Origin: Bacteroidota bacterium
Lineage (GTDB): Bacteria > Bacteroidota > Bacteroidia > Chitinophagales > Chitinophagaceae
Assembly: GCA_021824855.1 (NCBI GenBank)
Contig: JAKAJX010000062.1
Location: forward strand, 1-7,516
Reading direction: 5' to 3'
Length of the DNA stretch: 7,516 nt
The position numbers and the translations under genes were made by a program. Shown here piece by piece: positions 1 through 6,081 of the stretch (positions are counted from its first letter, which is position 1; each line of letters starts with the position of its first letter). The notes beneath the pieces are model-generated. The model worked only from the letters and a program-made list of their open reading frames with translations. It did not search any database and was not told the origin of the DNA.

Positions 1-137
1 TTTTGTAAACTGATTCCATATACCGAATCTTTAGCATAGTCTAATAAATGCCATCCTCTTGGAATAGTATTGGTTTGTGCATTTGCAATAAATGCTATAC
101 AAACTATTAAACCAATAAGTGAAATTTTTTTAATCAT
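1..137 (-). CDS. Probable secreted S8 (subtilisin-like) serine peptidase, N-terminal fragment
   Basis: This gene starts at an ATG (135-137) and runs off the left edge after 45 complete codons. Residues 1-20 form a clear Sec signal peptide: lysines at 3-4, a hydrophobic core at about 5-17 and an A-N-A site before Gln21. The mature start contains RGWHLLD (27-33) followed by KDSVYGISL (36-44). From memory, GWHLLD...YGIS is the usual opening of secreted S8 peptidases in Bacteroidota, just ahead of the segment leading to the catalytic Asp motif. The catalytic Asp, His and Ser would all lie beyond the window, so the family call rests on this short stretch only. Export to the periplasm or outside the cell is well supported; the peptidase call is moderate. 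It follows the cupin gene on the same strand after 88 bases and could be read with it or from its own promoter. Confidence 0.6.
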   Translation of the reverse strand, partial: MIKKISLIGLIVCIAFIANAQTNTIPRGWHLLDYAKDSVYGISLQ

Positions 138-183
138 GGGATTGTGTATAATAATCAGTTACAAATTTGGTAATAGAAATGAT

Positions 184-215
184 GCGTAACTTTTATTTAA
201 ATGTTTTTAGCGTAA
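184..215. repeat. Short direct repeat pair around an AT palindrome in the cupin/peptidase gap
   Basis: The 88-base gap between the cupin stop and the peptidase start holds two copies of GCGTAA (184-189 and 210-215) with the palindrome ATTTAAAT (195-202) between them. These are the only GC-containing repeated words in an AT-rich spacer. They could be half-sites for a regulator of the peptidase gene, but repeats this short can arise by chance. No convincing terminator hairpin follows the cupin gene here. Confidence 0.2.
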
Positions 216-225
216 TGTTAAGAAA

Positions 226-561
226 TTAAGATGAAGGAATTGTTTTATAATCTTCTCTTGCAGGTGCAAAAACATCTAAAATTTGGCAATCTGTAATTGC
301 CAATCCGGAGTGAAGCGTATTTGAAGGAATGATTACCAATTCGCCTTCTTTAAATTGAATTGGATTACCTTCTAAAGTAAGTTGAAATAGACCGGTTTGT
401 ATAATGGATACTTGTTCGTGCGGATGTTTGTGTTCGGGCAAAACTTTTCCTGCTTTTACTGTTACAAAAGAAAAAGTCATTTTTTCTGTGTGTATTAGTT
501 TAGCAAAATATCCTTTGGCTATTTCTTTGGGTGCAATGTTGTGTAAGTTAATCAGTGGCAT
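226..561 (-). CDS. Small single-domain cupin protein
   Basis: A 111-residue protein made of one cupin beta-barrel, probably cytoplasmic because no signal peptide is visible. Cupin motif 1 runs from Gly38 to Gly57, with metal-ligand candidates His44 and His46 in the H-x-H-x-H-E-Q form (His48, Glu49, Gln50). Motif 2 runs from Gly73 through Pro79 to His84. The metal set (two His, Glu or Gln, then His) is intact, so a metal-dependent enzyme or small-molecule binding role is possible. Single-domain cupins have very diverse functions and the substrate cannot be read from sequence. The ATG start lies 9 bases after the stop of the ALDH7 gene on the same strand, so the two are almost certainly co-transcribed. 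This suggests, without proving, a role in the same catabolic route. The length is normal for the family and nothing looks broken. Confidence 0.88.
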   Translation of the reverse strand: MPLINLHNIAPKEIAKGYFAKLIHTEKMTFSFVTVKAGKVLPEHKHPHEQVSIIQTGLFQLTLEGNPIQFKEGELVIIPSNTLHSGLAITDCQILDVFAPAREDYKTIPSS

Positions 562-570
562 ATACTATTT

Positions 571-2094
571 TTAAAAGTTAAACTGAATACCTTGTGCTAA
601 TGGCAATTGATCGCTCCAATTAATGGTGTTGGTTTGTCTTCTCATATAAGCTTTCCAAGCATCACTTCCACTTTCTCTGCCGCCACCTGTTTCTTTTTCA
701 CCGCCAAATGCTCCGCCAATTTCTGCACCACTTGTGCCAATATTTATATTAGCAATACCACAATCGCTCCCTACATGCGATAAAAATTCTTCTGCCTCAC
801 GCATATTTAAAGTAAATAAGGAAGATGATAAACCCTGTGGTACATTATTTTGCATGGCGATGGCTTCGTTAAGTTGATTGTATTTCATTACATAAAGAAT
901 AGGGGCGAAGGTTTCTTGTTGCACAATTGGCCATTCATTTTCCACTTCGGCAATACAAGGCTGAACATAGCAACCGCTTGTAAAATCGGCACCTGATAAT
1001 ACTTTTCCTTCTACTAAAAATTTACCACCTTGTTGTTTGCATTGTTCAATAGCCGATAAATAGTTTTGTACTGAGTTGGTATCAATTAATGGTCCAACGT
1101 GATTGGCTGTATTTAATGGATTACCAATTTTAATTTGTTGATAAGCATGTACTAATTTACTGATAAAGGCATCGTACACGTTTTCGTGAACTATTAATCT
1201 TCTGGTTGAAGTACATCGTTGCCCGGCGGTACCAACAGCACCAAAAACAGCACCAATTAATGCCATATCTAAATCGGCGTGTTGTGAAATAATAATGGCA
1301 TTATTACCACCCAATTCTAAAATACTTTTTCCAAATCTTGCGGCTACTGCATTGCCTACTGCTTTGCCCATTTTGGTAGATCCGGTAGCACTAATTAAAG
1401 CAATACGTTTATCGTTGCTCATCCATTCACCCATTTGTTTAGCACCTTGCACTAAGCAGCTAACACCTTCTGGAACATTGTTTTTGGCAAAAACTTCCGC
1501 AGTAATTTTTTGTACGGCAATACTGCATAAAGGCGTTTTTTCGCTTGGTTTCCAAACACAAACATTGCCGCAAACCCATGCTATTGCTGCATTCCAACTC
1601 CATACCGCTACAGGGAAATTAAATGAAGAAATAATACCTACAATACCAACAGGATGCCATTGTTCGTACATTCTATGTTTGGGTCTTTCGCTGTGCATGG
1701 TTAATCCGTACAATTGCCGAGATAACCCTACCGCAAAATCGCATATATCAATCATTTCCTGAACTTCTCCCAAACCTTCTTGTAAACTTTTACCCATTTC
1801 GTAGCTCACTAAATGTCCTAATTCATCTTTATGTATTCTTAGTGCTTCGCCTAATTGCCTTACAATTTCTCCACGTTTTGGTGCAGGCCACATACGCCAT
1901 TCTAAAAAAGCAGTATGTGCATTATTTAAAATAGAATTATATAACTCCTCATTAGTAGTTTGCACCGTAGCAATTAATTCTCCATTAACAGGAGAAAAAC
2001 TTTGTAATAATGCTTGATCAGAATCAAACCATTCTTTTCCGGTAGAAGTGCCTTTATTTGTTTGATCAATTTGTAATTGTTGTAAGAAATGCAT
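571..2094 (-). CDS. ALDH7-family aldehyde dehydrogenase (antiquitin/alpha-aminoadipic semialdehyde dehydrogenase-like)
   Basis: NAD(P)-dependent aldehyde dehydrogenase of the ALDH7 (antiquitin) group, which typically oxidises alpha-aminoadipic semialdehyde (in equilibrium with piperideine-6-carboxylate) to 2-aminoadipate in lysine catabolism; bacterial members are called AmaB or Pcd. From the ATG at 2094 the protein is 507 residues, close to human antiquitin (about 511). Visible features are the oxyanion Asn159 in SFNFP, Lys182 in WKPSE, the cofactor-loop GST at 238-240, the general base Glu260 in LELGGNN, and the nucleophile Cys294 in GQRCTSTRR. The C-terminus carries the ALDH7 hallmark GGAFGGEKETGGGRESGSDA and ends LAQGIQFNF. 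A GTG at 2127 would add 11 residues. I prefer the ATG because MHFLQQLQI fits the family's N-terminus and the candidate promoter would leave only about 8 leader bases before the GTG. It is the first gene of a likely operon with the cupin. The substrate is inferred from the family. Confidence 0.93.
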   Translation of the reverse strand: MHFLQQLQIDQTNKGTSTGKEWFDSDQALLQSFSPVNGELIATVQTTNEELYNSILNNAHTAFLEWRMWPAPKRGEIVRQLGEALRIHKDELGHLVSYEMGKSLQEGLGEVQEMIDICDFAVGLSRQLYGLTMHSERPKHRMYEQWHPVGIVGIISSFNFPVAVWSWNAAIAWVCGNVCVWKPSEKTPLCSIAVQKITAEVFAKNNVPEGVSCLVQGAKQMGEWMSNDKRIALISATGSTKMGKAVGNAVAARFGKSILELGGNNAIIISQHADLDMALIGAVFGAVGTAGQRCTSTRRLIVHENVYDAFISKLVHAYQQIKIGNPLNTANHVGPLIDTNSVQNYLSAIEQCKQQGGKFLVEGKVLSGADFTSGCYVQPCIAEVENEWPIVQQETFAPILYVMKYNQLNEAIAMQNNVPQGLSSSLFTLNMREAEEFLSHVGSDCGIANINIGTSGAEIGGAFGGEKETGGGRESGSDAWKAYMRRQTNTINWSDQLPLAQGIQFNF

Positions 2095-2138
2095 AATAAA
2101 AGGTTTAAAGTTGGGCAAGATATTCACTTTATTTAATT

Positions 2139-2171
2139 CAAACTAAAAATGATAACAGTCATTTTTTTCAA
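2139..2171 (-). promoter_or_regulatory. Candidate promoter for the ALDH7-cupin operon
   Basis: Read on the minus strand, TTG (2171-2169) is followed after 22 bases by TTAGTTTG (2146-2139). The Bacteroidota housekeeping consensus is roughly TTG, 17-23 bases, TAnnTTTG, so this fits with one mismatch in the -7 element. Transcription would start near 2135, leaving a leader of about 40 bases to the preferred ATG at 2094. In such AT-rich DNA the match is only suggestive. Confidence 0.35.
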
Positions 2172-2194
2172 GTACAGTTTAACCCAATTTGCAG

Positions 2195-2213
2195 CAACCT
2201 CAAAAGAAGGTTG
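2195..2213. repeat. Inverted repeat in the divergent ALDH7/pckG intergenic region
   Basis: CAACCT (2195-2200) and AGGTTG (2208-2213) form a perfect 6-base inverted repeat around the 7-base spacer CAAAAGA. It lies in the roughly 200-base region between two divergent genes, 90-110 bases upstream of the pckG start and about 25 bases upstream of the ALDH candidate -33 element. The arms contain G and C, unlike most of the surrounding spacer, so an operator for a dimeric regulator is plausible. There is no T tract directly after it, so it does not look like a terminator. Confidence 0.35.
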
Positions 2214-2248
2214 TAACACCGAATAAGAAATAAAGATTGCAACGATTA

Positions 2249-2278
2249 TTTGTCTGTAATGAAAAATGAGTATTTTAA
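2249..2278 (+). promoter_or_regulatory. Weak candidate promoter for pckG
   Basis: TTTG (2249-2252) is followed after 18 bases by TATTTTAA (2271-2278), a partial match (two mismatches) to the Bacteroidota -7 element TAnnTTTG. Transcription would then start near 2283, about 20 bases before the pckG ATG. No better plus-strand candidate was found in this intergenic region. The right half overlaps the AT inverted repeat at 2274-2292. Confidence 0.2.
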
Positions 2279-2292
2279 TTTTTAAAATTAAA
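2274..2292. repeat. Perfect 9-base AT inverted repeat just before pckG
   Basis: TTTAATTTT (2274-2282) and AAAATTAAA (2284-2292) are exact reverse complements around a single central T, ending 10 bases before the pckG ATG. This nearly continuous palindrome suits a dimeric DNA-binding protein better than an RNA hairpin. It overlaps the weak candidate -7 element, where a repressor site would be effective. All bases are A or T, so chance is a serious alternative. Confidence 0.3.
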
Positions 2293-2302
2293 CAGAAGAA
2301 TT

Positions 2303-4162
2303 ATGTATCAGGAAAGTAAATTCCCTTTTCAACAAGGTTCTCCGGTAAAATCGGAATTGGAAACATGGGTAAATAGTATTGCCAGACATTGTAATGCCGA
2401 ATCTATTCATTGGTGTGATGGCTCTAAGGAAGAATATGATAGTTTATGTAATCTTTTAGTAAAAAAAGGAACGTTTATTCCTTTAAATCCGGAAAAGAGA
2501 CCCAATAGCTTTGCGTGTTTTAGTGATCCAAGCGATGTGGCTAGGGTAGAAGATAAAACATTTATTTGTAGTAGAACAAAAGATGATGCCGGACCAACTA
2601 ATAATTGGATGGATCCTAAAGAAATGAAAAAAGTTTTGAATGATTTGATGGAAGGTTCTATGCAGGGTAGAGTGCTATATGTTATTCCTTTTTGTATGGG
2701 ACCAATTGGTTCTCCTCTTTCCAGATATGGAGTACAATTAACCGATTCGGAATACGTAGTAGTAAACATGCGGATTATGACAAGAATGGGTGAAGATGTA
2801 TTGCCGCATTTGCATAAAAAAGAGTATGTAAAATGTTTGCACACTATTGGTGCACCGTTAGCAGACGGACAAAAAGATGTTAAATGGCCATGTAATCCTA
2901 CAGTAAAATATATTTCACATTTTCCGGAAGAAAGATTGGTTATTTCTTATGGAAGTGGTTATGGAGGTAATGCTTTATTAGGTAAAAAATGTTTTGCATT
3001 ACGATTGGCTTCGGTGATGGGAAAAGAAGAAGATTGGTTGGCCGAACACATGCTGATTTTGGGTGTAGAATCTCCCGAAAAACAAAAAACCTATGTGGCA
3101 GCAGCATTTCCAAGTGCTTGCGGAAAAACCAATTTTTCTATGATGATACCTGCAGAAGGATTAGACAATTGGAAAGTAACTACCGTTGGAGATGATATTG
3201 CATGGATTCATAAAGGCAAAGATGGTCGGTTATATGCCATTAATCCGGAAGCAGGATATTTTGGCGTTGCACCCGGTACTAACTATAAAACCAATAGTAA
3301 TGCCATGGAAAGTATTAAAGCAAATACTATTTTTACCAATGTGGCAATTACTACTGATGGCGATGTTTGGTGGGAAGGAATAACCAAAGAAATACCCGAT
3401 GGATTAACCGATTGGCATGGATTGCCTTACGATAAAAATAGTGGCAAACCTGCTGCACATGCTAATTCAAGATTTACTGCACCTGCTTATCAAAATCCCG
3501 TTATAGATTCAGAATGGGAAAATCCAAATGGTGTACCTATTGAGGCTTTTGTATTTGGTGGTCGTAGAAGTACAGCAGTGCCTTTAGTATATCAATCGTT
3601 TAATTGGAATTTTGGCGTATATATGGCTGCAACTATGGGCAGTGAAATGACTGCTGCTGCATTTGGTGAAATAGGAAAAGTACGCAGAGATCCTTTTGCT
3701 ATGCTTCCATTTATGGGTTATCACATGGGCGATTATGTAAACCATTGGTTACAATTTGGAAGAGATTTACCTAATGCTCCACGAATTTTTGGGGTGAATT
3801 GGTTTAGAAAAGATGATGATGGAAACTTTTTATGGCCGGGATTTGGACAAAATATGCGTGTTTTGAAATGGATTGTTGAACGCGTTCATGGTGGAGCTTC
3901 TTCTGTTGAAAGTCCAATTGGTTGGGTGCCTCGTTTTGAGGATATTGATTGGAATGGATTGGATGGCTTTACAAAAGAAGATTTCTTAAAAGTAATGACT
4001 ATTGATAGAGAACCTTGGAAACAAGAATTATTAGGGCATGAAGAATTGTTTTCTCGATTGTATGATAGATTGCCTAAAGAGTTCTTCTTTATTAGAGAAT
4101 TATTACTCTCTGCCTTGTGGCGATCTCCCGAACATTGGGGTTTAGCATCGGAACAAGCATAA
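2303..4162 (+). CDS. pckG: Phosphoenolpyruvate carboxykinase (GTP)
   Basis: Cytosolic GTP-dependent PEPCK (EC 4.1.1.32). It converts oxaloacetate and GTP to phosphoenolpyruvate, CO2 and GDP, the entry step of gluconeogenesis, and can run in reverse as an anaplerotic CO2-fixing step. The 619 residues match the GTP-type family (about 600-620; human cytosolic 622) and not the shorter ATP-type. Family sites are all present: Arg81 in DVARVEDKT; YGSGYGGN (216-223); Mn ligands Lys229, His249 and Asp298 (in VGDDIAW); the P-loop AAFPSACGKTN (267-277) with the reactive Cys273 and Lys275-Thr276; NSRF (388-391) with Arg390; and FGGRR (418-422) before a VPLVY strand. These positions map onto the human enzyme with a constant small offset, and no key residue is missing. 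The ATG at 2303 gives a normal N-terminus; the leader is A-rich without a Shine-Dalgarno site. It stands alone, divergent from the ALDH7 operon, and ends 20 bases before a strong terminator. An AT inverted repeat before the start may be regulatory. Confidence 0.97.
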   Translation: MYQESKFPFQQGSPVKSELETWVNSIARHCNAESIHWCDGSKEEYDSLCNLLVKKGTFIPLNPEKRPNSFACFSDPSDVARVEDKTFICSRTKDDAGPTNNWMDPKEMKKVLNDLMEGSMQGRVLYVIPFCMGPIGSPLSRYGVQLTDSEYVVVNMRIMTRMGEDVLPHLHKKEYVKCLHTIGAPLADGQKDVKWPCNPTVKYISHFPEERLVISYGSGYGGNALLGKKCFALRLASVMGKEEDWLAEHMLILGVESPEKQKTYVAAAFPSACGKTNFSMMIPAEGLDNWKVTTVGDDIAWIHKGKDGRLYAINPEAGYFGVAPGTNYKTNSNAMESIKANTIFTNVAITTDGDVWWEGITKEIPDGLTDWHGLPYDKNSGKPAAHANSRFTAPAYQNPVIDSEWENPNGVPIEAFVFGGRRSTAVPLVYQSFNWNFGVYMAATMGSEMTAAAFGEIGKVRRDPFAMLPFMGYHMGDYVNHWLQFGRDLPNAPRIFGVNWFRKDDDGNFLWPGFGQNMRVLKWIVERVHGGASSVESPIGWVPRFEDIDWNGLDGFTKEDFLKVMTIDREPWKQELLGHEELFSRLYDRLPKEFFFIRELLLSALWRSPEHWGLASEQA

Positions 4163-4182
4163 ATATATTAATGATAAAACCA

Positions 4183-4216
4183 AAAAAAGGAGTTTGAATT
4201 ATCAAGCTCCTTTTTT
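4183..4216. terminator. Bidirectional intrinsic terminator between convergent genes
   Basis: A hairpin with the core stem GGAGTTTGA (4189-4197) pairing with TCAAGCTCC (4202-4210), including one T-G wobble, around the 4-base loop ATTA. The core is flanked by six A (4183-4188) and six T (4211-4216), which extend the stem and supply a U tract in either direction. It sits between the pckG stop (4162) and the stop of the convergent response regulator gene (4224), so it can end transcripts from both. It is the clearest terminator in the window. Confidence 0.9.
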
Positions 4217-4223
4217 ATACATA

Positions 4224-4916
4224 TTATTTTGTGGTGCTTATAAGAAGGTCGTACACATCAGTATAACTGCCGCCAATTGGTACATCTTTACCTGCAACAG
4301 TTAATTTGTTTTTATTAAATTTTTCTACTTTCTGTAATGGAACAATATAAGAGCGATGTACTCTTATAAATTCTTTAGGTGGCAATTTGTCGAGCATGGC
4401 TTTTAAAGTCATTAAAGTTAATACAGGAATGGGTTTGATGTAGATTTTTATATAATCGTCTAATGCTTCAATTAAATCAATATCTTTTAAATTAATTTTC
4501 ATCATCTCATAATTTACTTTTATGTAAATAGAGTTTAATTGTAATTCTTGCGATGATAAAAATTCTATATACTCTTTTGCTTTATAGGTAGCTTTTAAAA
4601 ATCTGTCGTATTCAAATGGTTTTAATAAATAATCTATTGCATCAACATTAAATCCTTCAATTGCAAAATCTTTATAGGCAGTAGTAAAAATTACCAATGG
4701 TTTTTTCGATAAGCTTTTATAAAACTGAATGCCGGTAATATCGGGCATTTGAATGTCTAGAAATAATAAATCAATAGTATTTTCTAGCAGATAGCTCATG
4801 GCTTCATCCGGATTAGTAAAAACTTTTTGTAAGTTTAAAAATGGAATTTTTTGGCAATACTGTTTTATCAGTTGCAAAGCCAAAGGTTCATCATCAATTG
4901 CAATACATTGTATCAT
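4224..4916 (-). CDS. LytTR-family response regulator transcription factor
   Basis: A 230-residue cytoplasmic response regulator of the LytR/AlgR type. The receiver domain (about 1-120) has the acidic pocket Asp8-Asp9-Glu10, phospho-acceptor Asp54 in FLDIQMP, the switch Thr78 in FTTAY and Lys99 in LLKPF, so it should be phosphorylatable. The C-terminal half (about 128-228) is a LytTR DNA-binding domain with the typical VHRSYIVPL (about residues 186-194) and the final GGSYTD strand. Its start overlaps the stop of the upstream kinase gene by four bases (ATGA, 4913-4916), indicating translational coupling and a cognate pair. LytTR regulators usually bind direct repeats at target promoters; I could not recognise such sites in this window, so the regulon is unknown. 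The gene ends 8 bases from the shared terminator that faces pckG. Confidence 0.95.
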   Translation of the reverse strand: MIQCIAIDDEPLALQLIKQYCQKIPFLNLQKVFTNPDEAMSYLLENTIDLLFLDIQMPDITGIQFYKSLSKKPLVIFTTAYKDFAIEGFNVDAIDYLLKPFEYDRFLKATYKAKEYIEFLSSQELQLNSIYIKVNYEMMKINLKDIDLIEALDDYIKIYIKPIPVLTLMTLKAMLDKLPPKEFIRVHRSYIVPLQKVEKFNKNKLTVAGKDVPIGGSYTDVYDLLISTTK

Positions 4917-5974
4917 TTTATAGTAATATCGAGTTGAACATTAAATTGCTTATTATCGTCAGACACTTGCAAAATATGTTTATTAGGATATAAAAGTTCT
5001 AATCTTCTTTTTACGTTATTAATACCAATTCCGGTAGTTTCGTGAGAAGTATTTTCAGATTTTATAATCTTGTTGTGTACTTCAAAATGTATGGAAGATT
5101 CAGCAGCAATAAGCACAATATTGATAGTAGTTTTTTCTTTGGTACTTATGCCATATTTAAAAGCGTTTTCAATAAATGGCATAAATAATAATGGGGCAAT
5201 TAATTTATCTTCCAATAAGCCTTCGTATTTAAAATTAACTTCTACTTTATCGGTTAATCGAACAAGCTGTAAGTCTAAATAATTCTTAATAAAATCTACT
5301 TCATTATTCATTGTTACCAAATTGTTTTTTGTTTCCGAAAGCACATAACGCATAATGGCAGAGAGTTTCATAATTGCAGAAGCAGTTTGATTGTTGCCGG
5401 TTATGGCCAATGAATAAATATTGTTAAGCGTATTAAAAAAGAAATGCGGGTTAATTTGAGATTTAAGAAATGATAATTCGGTATTTAATTTTTCGTGTGC
5501 AATAACTTGTTTATGTCTTTCGGCTGCCAACCAGTTTTGTACTACGGTAATACATGTTCCAATGGTATACACAAAAAAGAAAACGGCTGTGTTTCCTGAA
5601 AATAAAATAAATCTATTTCTTTTAAAAGGAGGAACATTGGGCATGTTATTGCGGTGCGGAAATATTTCATCGGTTCCATTTATCCAATTGGCAATTTGCC
5701 TTGGCACATATATAAATACTAAAAACAATGTTATACAGCTTAATACATACCAATACCATTTTGTATCGGTTAATAATTTAGGAATTAAGAATAAAGTATT
5801 GAAGTAATAAAAAATGATAAGATAAATATCGCCACAAATAATGTGTACAATAAAATTATGATTGTTAAAGATACTTTCTGCAGGCCAAGGAGAAAAAATA
5901 AACGGTAATAAAAGAAAACAAACCCAAGCGGCTGCATGGGCAATCATCATCATTAATTTTTTATTATGCCTCAC
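4913..5974 (-). CDS. LytS-type membrane sensor histidine kinase (His_kinase family)
   Basis: A 353-residue inner-membrane sensor kinase. Four hydrophobic helices lie at about 8-28, 41-65, 73-91 and 122-146, with no large extracytoplasmic domain, so the signal is probably sensed in or near the membrane. A short coiled-coil-like linker (about 150-170) leads to the His_kinase domain with phospho-acceptor His177 in QINPHFFFNTL. The ATP-binding part has Asn270 in PFIENAFKYG and the glycine box TGIGINNVKRRLELL (314-328). The length is typical of Bacteroidota LytS-like kinases. The partner is the LytTR regulator coupled through the ATGA overlap. The listed start is a GTG (5974). It keeps Arg2, His3 and Lys5-Lys6 before helix 1, which suits membrane topology, but ATG codons at 5953, 5950 and 5947 are alternatives, and a start at 5953 would leave a more usual leader (about 34 bases) after the candidate promoter. 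The stimulus is unknown. Confidence 0.93.
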   Translation of the reverse strand: MRHNKKLMMMIAHAAAWVCFLLLPFIFSPWPAESIFNNHNFIVHIICGDIYLIIFYYFNTLFLIPKLLTDTKWYWYVLSCITLFLVFIYVPRQIANWINGTDEIFPHRNNMPNVPPFKRNRFILFSGNTAVFFFVYTIGTCITVVQNWLAAERHKQVIAHEKLNTELSFLKSQINPHFFFNTLNNIYSLAITGNNQTASAIMKLSAIMRYVLSETKNNLVTMNNEVDFIKNYLDLQLVRLTDKVEVNFKYEGLLEDKLIAPLLFMPFIENAFKYGISTKEKTTINIVLIAAESSIHFEVHNKIIKSENTSHETTGIGINNVKRRLELLYPNKHILQVSDDNKQFNVQLDITIK

Positions 5975-5990
5975 AATTTTTTTATTTATT

Positions 5991-6023
5991 CAAAGCTATT
6001 TAGCTGCCAATTGGTTACACAAT
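5991..6023 (-). promoter_or_regulatory. Candidate promoter for the sensor kinase/response regulator operon
   Basis: On the minus strand ATTG (6023-6020) is followed after 21 bases by TAGCTTTG (5998-5991), an exact match to the Bacteroidota -7 element TAnnTTTG with an accepted spacing. Transcription would start near 5987, 13 bases before the GTG and about 34 before the ATG at 5953. A CCAATTGG palindrome (6007-6014) sits in the spacer. The 106-base gap after ppx shows no clear terminator, so readthrough from ppk1-ppx is also possible. Confidence 0.55.
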
Positions 6024-6081
6024 TATTTTGGTGAATGAACTTCAAAAATCGGCGAATAAAAGGTAAGGTAATTAGTTGTAA

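Noticed and set aside
162..169. CAAATTTG as a -7 element for the S8 peptidase gene
   Set aside because: It is one base off TAnnTTTG, but no TTG is found 17-23 bases upstream on the minus strand, and the word is itself a palindrome that is common in AT-rich DNA.
1295..1762. A 155-codon open frame on the plus strand
   Set aside because: It lies wholly antisense to the ALDH7 catalytic domain, whose motifs are intact, and its translation has no recognisable domain. It is a by-product of the real gene's codon pattern.
2407..2844. A 145-codon open frame on the minus strand
   Set aside because: It is antisense to the conserved N-terminal part of pckG and resembles no known protein.
5070..5807. Two plus-strand open frames of 70 and 81 codons (5070-5282 and 5562-5807)
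   Set aside because: Both are antisense to the sensor kinase gene, which has complete motifs and membrane helices; no independent start signals or domains are visible.
6026..6049. TTTTG...CAAAA inverted repeat as a terminator for ppx
   Set aside because: Only about five A/T-rich pairs with a long, poorly paired middle and no proper U tract; too weak to call a terminator.
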